Assembly (NCBI GenBank): GCA_964555685.1
Contig: CAZKTO010000018.1
Coordinates: 1 to 44,623 of the forward strand
DNA from: CAZKTO01 sp964555685
GTDB lineage: Bacteria > Chloroflexota > Dehalococcoidia > SHYB01
Direction: 5' to 3'
DNA: 44,623 nucleotides
Each line of letters starts with the position of its first letter. The first letter of the stretch is position 1. Under the pieces are notes generated by a model. It searched no databases. It had not been told where the DNA came from and saw nothing but the letters and a program-made list of their open reading frames with translations. The position numbers were made by a program, and so were the translations under genes. Below, piece by piece: positions 23,691 through 32,439 of this stretch.

Positions 23691-24842
23691 TTAGTTCAGC
23701 TTATAGAGGGCCTGGGCGTTGCTGACGAGGATCTTGTGTCGCGTGGCCGGCGGTATCCCCGCGCAGCTCTCGTCGATGACCTTCCACGAGTTTGGCCAGT
23801 TGCAGATGCTATGGGGGTAGTCCGACTCCCACATCACGCGGTCCTCGCCGATGACGTCCAGGAGCCGCAGCCCAGCCTTCTCGTTCCAGAAGTTCCAGTA
23901 GAGTTGGCGGGCGGCGTACTGGCTGGGCAACATGCGGAGATCGGACTTGGTCCAGTACCGATGGCGCGTGAACATGTCGTCGCACAGTTCCAGGAAGTAG
24001 GGGACCCAGCCGATCCCACACTCCACGGACACGACCTTGAGCCGCGGGAAGCGCTCCAGCACGCCGGAGAACATGAAGTCGGCCATCGTGGCGATGTTGC
24101 TGGAGAGGGCCTTGATGACGGCCGCCTGGGCGACGCCCTTGGCGCCGGTGCGGTAGACGGAGGCGGTGCTGGTCATGGGGCCGCCCCGGCCGGGCGGAGG
24201 CGCCCCGCCGCCAATGTGGATGGAGGCGGGGATGTCCAGATCCTGGACCAGGGCCCATAGCGGGTCCCAGCGGGGGTCCGCCAGCGGCGGGAAGCCCCAC
24301 CCTTCCGGGTTGCTGGGGAGGGTCACGGAGCGGTGGCCCTTGTCGTAGGCGCGGCGCAGCTCGCCCACGGTCTCCTCGATGTCGTACAGGGGGATGGCGC
24401 ACTGGGCCACGAACCGCTCGGGCGAGGCGCCCCGCCAGTCCTCGGCCAGGTGGTCGTTGTAGGTCCGGTAGCAGGCCGAGCGCAGATCGCGGTCCTTGAT
24501 GCCAAAGAACCCGCCTCCGCCGAATCCGGCCAGCCCGGGGAACAGCACCTCGCAGTCCACGCCATCCTGGTCCATAGCCTTGAGCCGGGCCGCAGGGTCC
24601 TTGACGATATCGGGCACTTCATCCCAGTTGCGAACGGCCGTCGTTCGGTCCTTCAGCGCCGCAGCGCAGGACGACCACCGGGCTGGCGCTGGTCCCCCCG
24701 CAACGACCCACTGGTCAACGCCACTGGCGTCCCGTACAACCCTGGGACAGTCGGCGGCGAATCTCTTGGGCAGGCGCCTCTCCCACAGGCCCGGCGGCTC
24801 CAGTGCGTGATCATCCGTCGAGACGACTCGGTAGTTCGCCAT
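23691..24842 (-). CDS. Amidohydrolase-2 family metal-dependent hydrolase, paralogue 3
   Basis: The 383-residue protein starts with YRVVSTDDHALEPPGLWERR and keeps MDQDGVDCEVLFPGLAG, ASIHIGGGAPPP with the metal histidine, FPRLKVVSVECGIGWVPYFLE and the aspartate in WESDYPHSICNWPNS. Compared with paralogue 2 it has a longer, Gly/Pro-rich loop after the histidine, close to the active site, which may set a different substrate. The ATG at 24842 has GGAGCAGG upstream. Confidence 0.9.
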   Translation of the reverse strand: MANYRVVSTDDHALEPPGLWERRLPKRFAADCPRVVRDASGVDQWVVAGGPAPARWSSCAAALKDRTTAVRNWDEVPDIVKDPAARLKAMDQDGVDCEVLFPGLAGFGGGGFFGIKDRDLRSACYRTYNDHLAEDWRGASPERFVAQCAIPLYDIEETVGELRRAYDKGHRSVTLPSNPEGWGFPPLADPRWDPLWALVQDLDIPASIHIGGGAPPPGRGGPMTSTASVYRTGAKGVAQAAVIKALSSNIATMADFMFSGVLERFPRLKVVSVECGIGWVPYFLELCDDMFTRHRYWTKSDLRMLPSQYAARQLYWNFWNEKAGLRLLDVIGEDRVMWESDYPHSICNWPNSWKVIDESCAGIPPATRHKILVSNAQALYKLN

Positions 24843-24923
24843 CGACCTGCTCCATCCTCTGGCTGTTGCGTCCTTCTGTGAAGACCGTGGCGAGCGTGAC
24901 CTGCCTCGACCAGGATCGCCCGG

Positions 24924-25647
24924 TCAATCCAACGGTATGCCGAAGAGCCGGGAGGCGTTCTGGCCCATGACCTTTGCTTGAAGCTCTCGAGCGATGCCCG
25001 CCCTGTTCATCTTCTCGACAGCCATGGCGGGAGGGCCTCGCCGCTGCGATGCGAAAGCCCTTCCCGACCGCCCTCTCGAACTCCTTGCCCGCGAGCTCCA
25101 GGTCCTGGACGGGGACCATGGCCACGGGGTAGAGGCGGTCGGGATAGCTGGCGCAATAGTCGTACACCCAATCGTTGTAGGCCCGGCACAGGGCAGCGGC
25201 CAGCGGGGCGCTATGCACTCCCGGCACCATGGCAAAGAACGAAGGAATGATGACGGCCTTATCGACCCCCTCCACCTCCAGATCTTGTATCCGGGCATCG
25301 GAGCTGAAGCCGCCAGGGTTCATGAACCCGTGCTCGGGCCCCCACATCATCCCGTGCGTGTCGACTCTGCCGATCTCCTGCAGGGTCATTCCGGGCCGAT
25401 AGGCTCCTGTCCTGACATAGCGGCCGGGGTGGAGCCTCCGCGGCCCGCCATATTGCTGGACGGCCCGCGGCCCTTCGAACTCCTCGACGACCCAGATGAC
25501 CCCCTCCGGGGTGTTCTGGATCGAGAAATGCTCCCTGGCTTCGTCCCGGTATTTCGGCTCTAGGTACTCGTCCCAAATAGCGAGAGGCTCTGTGACATGG
25601 CCGTCGCAGTCGAGCACCGGGAACCCGTATTTCTCCTTCCCGCCCAT
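24924..25647 (-). pseudogene. Amidohydrolase-2 paralogue with large internal deletion
   Basis: The first 200 residues are good family sequence: PVLDCDGHVTEPLAIWDEY, VEGVDKAVIIPSF, AYNDWVYDYCASYPDRLYPVAMVP, ending GKGFRIAA at about 25047. The next matching stretch is the family C-terminus VEKMNRAGIARELQAKVMGQ then NASRLFGIPLD, in another frame, ending at a stop at 24924. The middle of the barrel with a metal histidine and the final metal aspartate, roughly 130-150 residues, is gone. The gene therefore cannot give an active enzyme. Its sequence differs from the other paralogues, so it is a distinct subfamily and not a recent copy. Confidence 0.85.
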
Positions 25648-25760
25648 CCACGTCTCCTGTCGCGGCTGAGAGCGCTCGTTATCCTGACACCAACATGGCG
25701 GGGTGAATCCGCGGCGGATCGAGAGATCAGGGGGGACTCCAGGACCTCAACGGTGCCTCC

Positions 25761-26882
25761 CTAAGCGAGATGAAAAAGCGCCGTCGGATTCTCCACCAAC
25801 ACCTTGTGGCGGGCGTCCTCCGGCACACCGGCAAAGCTTCGCTCGACGAACCGGCGCGTGTTGGGGAAGGTCCCCGTGGGGTGGGGGTAGTCGCACTCCC
25901 AGAGGATGTTGCCCAGGCCGATGAAATCCCTGGCCTCTAGGCCAAAGTGCTCGAACCAGGTGCTCACGAAGACCTGCCGGCGGAAGTATTGGCTGGGAGG
26001 CAGCTTCAACCGGCCTTCCCCCTGAAGACGTTGCTGCCGATACTGGTGGTCTGCCAGCTCTAATAGATAGGGGACCCAGCCGATGCCGCTCTCCACCGAG
26101 ATGAATTTGAGCTGGGGGAACCGTTCGAGGACTCCCGAATAGAGCAGGTTGCCAATGACCGCGATATTGCTGGAGAGGTTTTTCACCGAGACGAAGGCCA
26201 GGGCCTCCGCGGCGGTATAGTCGTGCCAGACCTCCAGGCCAGGGTGGCCGCCGGAGCCGATGTGGAGGTTAACCGGCATTCCGGTATCCTGGGCGGCGTC
26301 CCAGAGGGGATCCCAGTACGCATCGTTGAAGTGGGGCAGGCCTAGGCCCTGCGGCTGGCCCGAAAAGACCACGCCCCGATGCCCCAGTGTGGCCGCCCGG
26401 AGCACTTCCCGTGCTGCCGCCTGAGCGTCCCACAAGGGAATGATGCACTGGGGCACAAGCCGTTGGGGATTGGCCGCGCAAAATTCCCGGGCGACGTAAT
26501 CGTTGTAGGCCCGGATGCAGGCCCAGCGAGCTTCGAGGTCTTTGATCGCCAGCAGGGCCTGCCCCCCAAGGCCAGCCGCATTCGGGAAGAGCACCTGGAC
26601 ATCCACCCCATCGGCGTCCATATCCCTGAGACGCTCCTGGGAGTCGTATAAGGCGGGGCGCACCTCGGCGAAGGTCTTGGGATAGCCATCGCTCCTGCCG
26701 GCGACGCACCCGTACCACGCGGGGTAGGCCCGGACCTGTCCCCCGAACTCCCAGTGCTCCTCGCCGTCCCGGATGACCACCTTTGGCGCGACGTCGCAGA
26801 ACTTCTTGGGCACGCGCCTCTGCCACAGGTCTGGCGGCTCGATCACATGGTCATCGGCGGAGACGAGCTGCCAGGCTGCCAT
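25761..26882 (-). CDS. Amidohydrolase-2 family metal-dependent hydrolase, paralogue 4
   Basis: The 373-residue protein is complete: LVSADDHVIEPPDLWQRR, MDADGVDVQVLFPNAAG, AYNDYVAREFCAANPQRLV, MPVNLHIGSGGHPG with the metal histidine, FPQLKFISVESGIGWVPYLLE and WECDYPHPTGTFPNTR. It is closest by eye to paralogue 1 at 10890, sharing PDLWQ(K/R)R, LGLPHLN/LGLPHFN and the ends NAVRLF / NPTALF. It lies downstream of the SCP2-like gene by 72 bp on the same strand. Confidence 0.9.
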   Translation of the reverse strand: MAAWQLVSADDHVIEPPDLWQRRVPKKFCDVAPKVVIRDGEEHWEFGGQVRAYPAWYGCVAGRSDGYPKTFAEVRPALYDSQERLRDMDADGVDVQVLFPNAAGLGGQALLAIKDLEARWACIRAYNDYVAREFCAANPQRLVPQCIIPLWDAQAAAREVLRAATLGHRGVVFSGQPQGLGLPHFNDAYWDPLWDAAQDTGMPVNLHIGSGGHPGLEVWHDYTAAEALAFVSVKNLSSNIAVIGNLLYSGVLERFPQLKFISVESGIGWVPYLLELADHQYRQQRLQGEGRLKLPPSQYFRRQVFVSTWFEHFGLEARDFIGLGNILWECDYPHPTGTFPNTRRFVERSFAGVPEDARHKVLVENPTALFHLA

Positions 26883-26954
26883 GGAACGCCTCGCTTCTTC
26901 GGTTGGTTTGTCTGGGAGGGCCGCTACGCCACGTCGTCTCCTGTCTGCGAACGC

Positions 26955-27431
26955 TCAGGCGGCGTAGTGGACCTCCATGCCAGCCGACTCTTCCAGGAAA
27001 AGCTGGAGGCTGAACATGTAGCGGTAGATCTTGTCAGCCTCGAACTGGTCCCGCGCCTCGATCCGGAAGGGGTCGTCCAGATGGACCAGGCAGTTCAGGG
27101 TGTGGCGCTCGTCCGCCATGCCGTGCGCCTCGATGTTATCGAACATCTCTTTCCAGGCGCCATACGGCCCGGCGATGGTGCAGTCCGGCGCGAAGGCCGC
27201 CGGATCCGGCGGTTCAACGACCTGGTCGCACCAGTAATCAGCGAAGACCAGGCCGTAGAAGGCTCCCCGTTGCAGCCGTTTATCGGGGTCGATTCGGATG
27301 CCCAGGCGCAGGTCCACGTTCCCGTACTTCTTGTATTTTTCCGTCTGCGCGTTCATGCGCTGGGCGAGCGCCGCGAAGAACTCCTCCGAAGGGAAGCGAA
27401 CCTTGAGTGCTGGTTCCATCCTTACAGCCAT
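26955..27431 (-). CDS. Small SCP2-like (sterol carrier-like) protein
   Basis: The 158-residue protein has no signal peptide or membrane helix. The opening KVRFPSEEFFAALAQRMNAQTEKYKKYG resembles SCP2-type lipid- or ligand-binding proteins, where a helix and a beta-sheet enclose a hydrophobic tunnel. The later part (YGAWKEMFDNIEA, LVHLDDPFRIEARDQFEADK) fits but is not diagnostic. It lies 40 bp after the diiron protein gene, and tight clustering suggests a shared role, perhaps binding the hydrophobic substrate. Assignment to the family is tentative. Confidence 0.55.
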   Translation of the reverse strand: MAVRMEPALKVRFPSEEFFAALAQRMNAQTEKYKKYGNVDLRLGIRIDPDKRLQRGAFYGLVFADYWCDQVVEPPDPAAFAPDCTIAGPYGAWKEMFDNIEAHGMADERHTLNCLVHLDDPFRIEARDQFEADKIYRYMFSLQLFLEESAGMEVHYAA

Positions 27432-27471
27432 CGCTCACCTCTCCCCGCTCGCCTGGACTCGGAGCACTGCC

Positions 27472-28617
27472 CTAGAAAGGTGGTTCCCCCATCATCAAGG
27501 TTCGCTGGCGCCGCGGGAACCCGGCCTTTTCACATCGGTCGAGGTATTCCCGCACGGACTTCTCCCACACGATTCGGTAGGCCTTGTAGCCCTGGTCGAT
27601 ATCTTCCAAGCCGTCCGCCGCCATGATGGCGACCGACTGCATGTAGAGGGGCCGGGTCATGATGCCCGTCATGAAGTTCGCCTCGGCCATGTCGGCGATC
27701 CGGTGCGTTTCCTCGATGGCGGCCTCGGGATTGGGATGGTGGGACAGGTAGTACTTGAGGCGTGAGACGCCGTAGGAGACGTGGCGGGCCTCGTCCTGCA
27801 TCACGAGGCGGTAGACGGCTTTGTCCACCTCCGTCTTGCCCAGGAACTCACCGTTGCGGAAGCAGCTCAGGATGAAGCCCTCGAACACCACGTGGATGGG
27901 GAAAGACATGTGGTGGTAGGTAGGCATGACGCCCCCGGTGCGCGCCAGCTCCTCGATGGGCATGCCGAGAATGGCAGCGATGTCCCTGGCGTTGCCGAAG
28001 AAGCCGTAGCAGGGGCCGAGGCCGGTGCCGTGAATGAAGGCGAGCTTTCGGAACACCTCCGTGTGGCGCGCCTCGTCGTTGATCTGCGCTGCCAGGAAGA
28101 GCTTGACCTCCATGAACTCGGCGTTGACCTGAGGCAGCCACGCGCCGAAGGCATCGTTGGCTAGGTACTCGCCCATGCTCAGCATGGTGGCAAACGAAGA
28201 CGAGGCCTTGGCCAGATCTTCACGCAAGGGAGTGAATCGGTGCCAGGGGATGTCGCGGGTGGCGTTCCACTGCCTGGCGGCCGACTCCTCGTAGAGGGAC
28301 TGCACGCTATCGGCCCAGACCATGTACTTTTCGTTGATTTTCCAGTGGGCCGGGTCCATCTCCGGGTCCCGCCAGGCCCCTCGGGCCGACCGATGCGGCT
28401 CGCCAATATCTTTCGTCTCCTCGTTAGGCCGGTCGATGTCCAAAAGGGTGAGGCCGCGTCGCCCAGGCACCACCTGCCGGCCCCACTCCAGCCAACGGTC
28501 CTGGCTCCACCAGTCCCCCAACTCGTACTTCTCTTCTCGTACGGTCTTGCACTGGGGGAGGTTGAGCAGGAAGTCCTGGACGTGGGCGCGCTTCCTGTTC
28601 AGCTCTTGGTCTAGCAT
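27472..28617 (-). CDS. Ferritin-like diiron carboxylate protein (putative oxygenase)
   Basis: The 381-residue soluble protein shows two helix pairs that can hold a diiron centre: a Glu at about 150 and DEARH at 181-185, then a Glu at about 246 and DEARH at 275-279. The double ExxH is the signature of the ferritin-like superfamily that includes ribonucleotide reductase R2, AurF-type N-oxygenases and hydrocarbon oxygenases. The exact member cannot be named. It heads the minus-strand cluster of SCP2-like and amidohydrolase genes, so it may carry out the first oxidation of the substrate. The ATG at 28617 follows GGGGAGGGAAC. Confidence 0.8.
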   Translation of the reverse strand: MLDQELNRKRAHVQDFLLNLPQCKTVREEKYELGDWWSQDRWLEWGRQVVPGRRGLTLLDIDRPNEETKDIGEPHRSARGAWRDPEMDPAHWKINEKYMVWADSVQSLYEESAARQWNATRDIPWHRFTPLREDLAKASSSFATMLSMGEYLANDAFGAWLPQVNAEFMEVKLFLAAQINDEARHTEVFRKLAFIHGTGLGPCYGFFGNARDIAAILGMPIEELARTGGVMPTYHHMSFPIHVVFEGFILSCFRNGEFLGKTEVDKAVYRLVMQDEARHVSYGVSRLKYYLSHHPNPEAAIEETHRIADMAEANFMTGIMTRPLYMQSVAIMAADGLEDIDQGYKAYRIVWEKSVREYLDRCEKAGFPRRQRTLMMGEPPF

Positions 28618-28885
28618 GTTCCCTCCCCATCCGCGAAGACGCGGCGCGGCGTCTGCGCTATGGGCTGGCCCGGTTTAGGAAACCCTCCGTTTCCGACTAA
28701 TCCTTGCGTCGGAGACGGTGGCGCATGGGTGGTTTATGTGCCAAATGTAGGGTGCCTGCGCCGGTTCGGAAATGGTACGGGCGCATCATTTGACTAGGGC
28801 GGGCGCCTCATTCGATCAATGGCGGGCAACGGCATAAGAGGGTTCGGCGTCGGATTCGGCAGTTCCGAGGCCGAAACTCGCTCGA
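28618..28885. promoter_or_regulatory. Divergent control region with inverted repeats
   Basis: This 268 bp gap separates the minus-strand diiron gene from the plus-strand amidohydrolase stump. It contains CCTCATTCGA (28806-28815) and its exact reverse complement (28882-28891), and TCCGAC...GTCGGA near 28695-28715. These may be regulator sites, but no regulator gene is nearby. Confidence 0.35.
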
Positions 28886-29331
28886 ATGAGGGAGCGGATG
28901 TCGGAATGCGACGTCGTTTCTGCCGACTCCCACGTCATCGAGCCGCCCGAGCTCTGGGAGGAGTGGCTGTCCAAGAAGTTCAAGGACCGGGCGCCCAAGC
29001 TCGTGAAGGACGAGGACGGCGGGGACGCCTGGCTCTTCGACCAGGGGCGCCCGCCGGAGCCTCTCGGCCTCATGACCGTGACGGGCTACGGCTACGACAA
29101 GTTCAAGTGGACCGGCTGGACCTACGACGGCATCGAGCCGGGCTGCGACGTCGGCGAGGACCGCCTGCGCCAGCTCGACTTCGACGGCGTCCAGGCCGAG
29201 GTCATCTACCCGCCCCAGCGGACCATGGGCTACTTCATGAGTGGGACGGAGCCCGACTTCCACGCGGCTGGCCTGGAGGCATACCGCCGGTGGGTCAAGG
29301 ACGACTTCTGCACCGCCGCCGCCCATCTAGA
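28886..29331 (+). pseudogene. Amidohydrolase-2 N-terminal stump, fused to recombinase remnant
   Basis: About 148 residues match the N-terminal part of the amidohydrolase family: DVVSADSHVIEPPELWEEWL, LDFDGVQAEVIYPPQ, and the helix LEAYRRWVKDDFC, ending CTAA at about 29325. The barrel strands with the central metal histidine and final aspartate are missing. The frame continues into a serine recombinase without a stop. The start may be the ATG at 28886 or the one at 28898, the latter with a GGGAG just before it. It is the only member of the cluster on the plus strand. Confidence 0.8.
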
Positions 29332-30728
29332 GGTCCATGCGCGGCCTCGCCTCGGGGCAGTTCCAGCAGATGCCGCTCATCACCCTGGACTCGAAGGTGG
29401 CACGGGGCAACTCATCAAGCTCGCCCCGGAGCTGGGCAAGGAGCGCGCGGTGCTGCGGGCACAGCAGGGGGCTCGGGACGGGTTGCGGGCGCGTGCGTTG
29501 CTCAAGAGGCTTCCACCGTCGATGCATCGCCCTTACGGCATGCGGTGGGAGCATACCCGCCTCGTGCCCGATGGCCGTTTTCCTGTCACCCGCGAGATCT
29601 GGCGCATGGCGCTTGCGGGTTGGACGCTCTGGGCCATCGCCAGAGAACTGACCAGTCGAGGGGTCTCTACCCCGAAGGGGAAGGCCATCTGGAGGAGCAG
29701 CTCCATCGGGCAGATGCTCCGCAACCGCGCCTATGCAGGGGCTATCTGAAGCCCTGAAGACCGAGGCGGCGATCCTCAAACATCGCCGCGAGGCCACCTC
29801 TGGCGAGACGAGTACCCGAAAACGCCCGGAGCATGAGCGCATCCGCCTAGAGGGCTTGGCCACCCAGCCCATCGTGACGGAAGCGGAGTTCGAGCGGGTG
29901 CACCGGCTCATCGAGAACCAGCGCCTTCGCTCTAAAGAACACCAAGCTCCGCCACTATCTCCTCCGCGGCAGGGTCTTTTAGTGTTTCGGCCCGCCTGCT
30001 TTGTCGTGGTTCGACAGGCTCACCACGAACGGATCAACCAAATCCGTTCGTCCTGAGCTTGTCGAAGGACGATCGCGGAATAATTGAAACACTCTGCCTC
30101 CGCGGCCGCATCCGTTGCGCCCTGTGCGATCGACTGTACAGGGTGTCGCCAGAGGCCAGCGGTCGTACTCCTATTGCCGCGGCCAGGCCAAGACCGAGTG
30201 GGGCGAAGAGCGGTGCCGCGCGCAGGGCTTCCCTGGCCCAGGGCGTTGGAAGAGGCGGTCTATGGGACGGTGGCCGGCTTCCTGCGCGGCCCGGAGGGCT
30301 TCCTGGCTGAGGCGTGGCGGCGCCAGGGGCTGCAGAAGCAGACTGCCGAGAGCCTGAGGCGTGAGATGGCGGACCTGGAACGTCAAGACCGAGAAGCATG
30401 GGAGGCCGCGGCGCGGGCGTTCCGTTTGGCGGCCCGGTGCCTGGTCACCGAGGAGGTCTTCGAGCAGGAAACCGGCCTGATCCACACCCGCCGCCGGTGG
30501 ATCAAGGAGCGGCGTGAGCGCCTGAAGGCGCAACTGGACGACCTTGAGCGCTATAGCGTCAGCCCGGAGGCCATCACGGTGCTGCGACACCGCCTGGAGG
30601 CACACCTGGCCGCGGCCAGCCCGGAGGACCGGCGGTTCGTCTTAGACGCCCTCGGCACGCAGGTCATCGCCCATGGCGACGGCCACTGGGACGTACAGTT
30701 GGAGGGTCCCGCGGGAGCCCGATCCTGA
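29332..30728 (+). pseudogene. Serine recombinase remnant with frameshifts and an insertion
   Basis: Pieces of a large serine recombinase can be followed across three frames. The linker helix (RDGLRARALLKRLPPSMHRP) and the recombinase domain (EIWRMALAGWTLWAIARELT, IWRSSSIGQMLRNRAYAGA) come first, up to a stop at 29747. A middle piece (IVTEAEFERVHRLIENQRL) then shifts into KNTKLRHYLLRGR. After the element at 29971-30096 come the zinc ribbon (RIRCALCDRLYR, YSYCRGQAKTEWGEERC) and a coiled-coil C-terminus (LEEAVYGTVAGFL to VLDALGTQVIAHG). The catalytic resolvase domain is lost apart from traces. By its C-terminus it belongs to another branch than the remnant at 9330. Confidence 0.8.
29971..30096. 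mobile_element. 126 bp palindromic MITE-like element with 10 bp target duplication
   Basis: The element is flanked by the direct repeat CCTCCGCGGC at 29961-29970 and 30097-30106. Its ends carry inverted AGTGTTTC (29981-29988) and GAAACACT (30086-30093). The inside holds two 31 bp arms facing each other (30004-30034, 30043-30073). They differ at a few bases, but the changes GTGG...CCAC versus GTCC...GGAC keep pairing within each arm. Deleting the element and one direct repeat restores the recombinase frame HYLLRGRIRCALCDR. It encodes nothing and must have been moved by an outside transposase. Confidence 0.82.
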
Positions 30729-30944
30729 GGGGCAAACGGTGAACACCGCCCCTTGGCAGCCAATGGGCTTACTTTTCGCAACCGAGCAGAACGATCCCTG
30801 AGGATATTTCAAAGACACAATGTTGTTTGGAGGGAGATCAACAGATCGGTCCTTCAGTTCTTGTCAGATGGCGGATTAGCAGCTCGATTGGCAAATTGCG
30901 TTGCAACCTTCTCAAAAGAGGTTTCCCCAGGGGACCGAACATCC
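30729..30944. other. Gap after recombinase remnant
   Basis: The 216 bp start with a hairpin GGGGC...CGGTG-AA-CACCG...CCCC at 30729-30752, directly after the recombinase stop codon, and then become clearly more AT-rich than the surroundings. No gene is recognised. The AT-rich part may be foreign sequence left by the same insertion. Confidence 0.4.
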
Positions 30945-32339
30945 CTAACGGGCGCGCCAGAAGCGGTACCGAGCGGCGAGGGCGGCGACGGCCTTCTCGG
31001 CCGCGTAGGGGTAAGCGGGCACGCCGCGCTCCTCCAGGTATCGCGCCGCCTCCTCGACCTCCCGGTCTCCCGCCAGGGCCGCCACCACGGGCTTGCGGAC
31101 GCCATGGCCCCGCGCCTCCTCAGTCACCTCGGCCAGCAGCCGAGCGAAGGTCATGGGCGGCGTGAGGATCGTGTGCCAGTAGCCGACGATGATCGAGTGA
31201 ACCCGCGGATCGCGGAGGCCGATGCGCAGAGCCTTTCGATAGGTGTCCGGGGGCTCGCCGCCAGTGATGTCGATGGGGTTGCCCGCGGCGCCGAAGGGCG
31301 GGATGCACTCGCGGAAGGCGGCGGCGAGATCGGGCGGGATCTGCATCAACGACAGACCTCGGTCGACGCAGGCGTCGGCCAGGAGCACGCCCAGGCCGCC
31401 GGCGCCGGTGATGACGACGACGTTCTCGCCCGCTGGGTCCGGCAGGAGCTGGAGCGCCCGCGACCAGTCCAGCAGCTCCTCGAGGGTGTGGGCGCGGATG
31501 ACGCCCGCCTGCTGGAAGGCGGCCTCGTAGACCCGGTCCTCGCCGGCCAGGGCAGCGGTGTGGGAGGCCGCGGCCCGGGCGCCCAGGCTCGTCCGCCCAG
31601 CCTTGAGCACGACGATGGGCTTGCTCCGGGTCACCCGGCGCGCCGCTTCGAGGAAGGCCCGCCCGTCCTTCAGGTCCTCCATGTGGATGGCGATGACCTG
31701 GGTGTTGGGGTCCTGGCCGAAGAACTCCAGGAGATCGTCCTCATCGACGTCCGTCTTGTTGCCCAGGCCCACGATGGCCGAGACGCCCATCCCCCGTGAG
31801 CGGCTGTACCCCAGGATCGCCATGCCGACGCCGCCGCTCTGGGAGACCAGGGCCACGCCGCCGCGCTCCGTGTACGGGGTGCAGAAGGTGGCGCAGAGCT
31901 TGGCCGGCGTGTAGTAGTAGCCGTAGATGTTGGGACCGAGGATGCGAACCCCGTGCTCGCGGGCCGTACGCACGAGCTCGCTCTGGAGCTCCCACTCGCC
32001 GATCTCGGCGAACCCCGAGCTGATGACGACGAGCCCCGCGACGCGCTTTTTCGCCGCGCTGGGGACGAGGGCCGCGACGCCCTTGGCGGGGATGCTGACG
32101 ATGGCGACGTCGGTGTCGTCCGGGGTCTCGTCCAGGGAGGGGTAGCACTGGTAGCCCAGGATCTCCTTGGCGCCCGGGTTCACCGGATAGATGCGCCCCT
32201 CGTAGCCGCCGCCCTTGAGGTTCTCGACGATGGCGTAGCCGAGCTTGCCCGGGGTGGCCGAGGCGCCGATGACCGCCACGGCGCGCGGCATGAAGATACG
32301 GCGCATCTGCTCCACCACGCGCTCCCGCTGACCGGTCAT
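30945..32339 (-). CDS. ADP-forming acyl-CoA synthetase-like protein, alpha-type (CoA-binding)
   Basis: The 464-residue protein has a CoA-binding domain first (VAVIGASATPGKLGYAIVENL, GYQCYPSLDETPDDTDVAIV), then a succinyl-CoA-ligase-like pair of domains. The phosphohistidine motif is RAAASHTAALAGED. This is the alpha part of ADP-forming acetyl-CoA synthetases, which make ATP and an acid from an acyl-CoA or activate an acid in reverse. The ATP-grasp beta part, often fused, is missing here and not encoded next door, so the protein needs a partner elsewhere or has a different role. The acyl group is unknown. Confidence 0.85.
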   Translation of the reverse strand: MTGQRERVVEQMRRIFMPRAVAVIGASATPGKLGYAIVENLKGGGYEGRIYPVNPGAKEILGYQCYPSLDETPDDTDVAIVSIPAKGVAALVPSAAKKRVAGLVVISSGFAEIGEWELQSELVRTAREHGVRILGPNIYGYYYTPAKLCATFCTPYTERGGVALVSQSGGVGMAILGYSRSRGMGVSAIVGLGNKTDVDEDDLLEFFGQDPNTQVIAIHMEDLKDGRAFLEAARRVTRSKPIVVLKAGRTSLGARAAASHTAALAGEDRVYEAAFQQAGVIRAHTLEELLDWSRALQLLPDPAGENVVVITGAGGLGVLLADACVDRGLSLMQIPPDLAAAFRECIPPFGAAGNPIDITGGEPPDTYRKALRIGLRDPRVHSIIVGYWHTILTPPMTFARLLAEVTEEARGHGVRKPVVAALAGDREVEEAARYLEERGVPAYPYAAEKAVAALAARYRFWRAR

Positions 32340-32439
32340 GGCGTCACCCCCTGGGCCGAGGGGTATGATAGCGGCCCCCCTAGGAGTGTCAAGGCGCGCG
32401 GAAGCGCGGGACCGGGCCTTCTAAAAATCACGCTGCTTT

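Noticed and set aside
9330..30728. The stretch between the two recombinase remnants as one integrated element
   Set aside because: The remnants belong to different recombinase branches, no matching att sites were seen, and the stretch holds a housekeeping cox operon.
30753..31799. A 348-codon plus-strand frame over the acyl-CoA synthetase gene
   Set aside because: Most of it is antisense to a well-matched gene, and its first 60 residues in the AT-rich gap match nothing I recognise.
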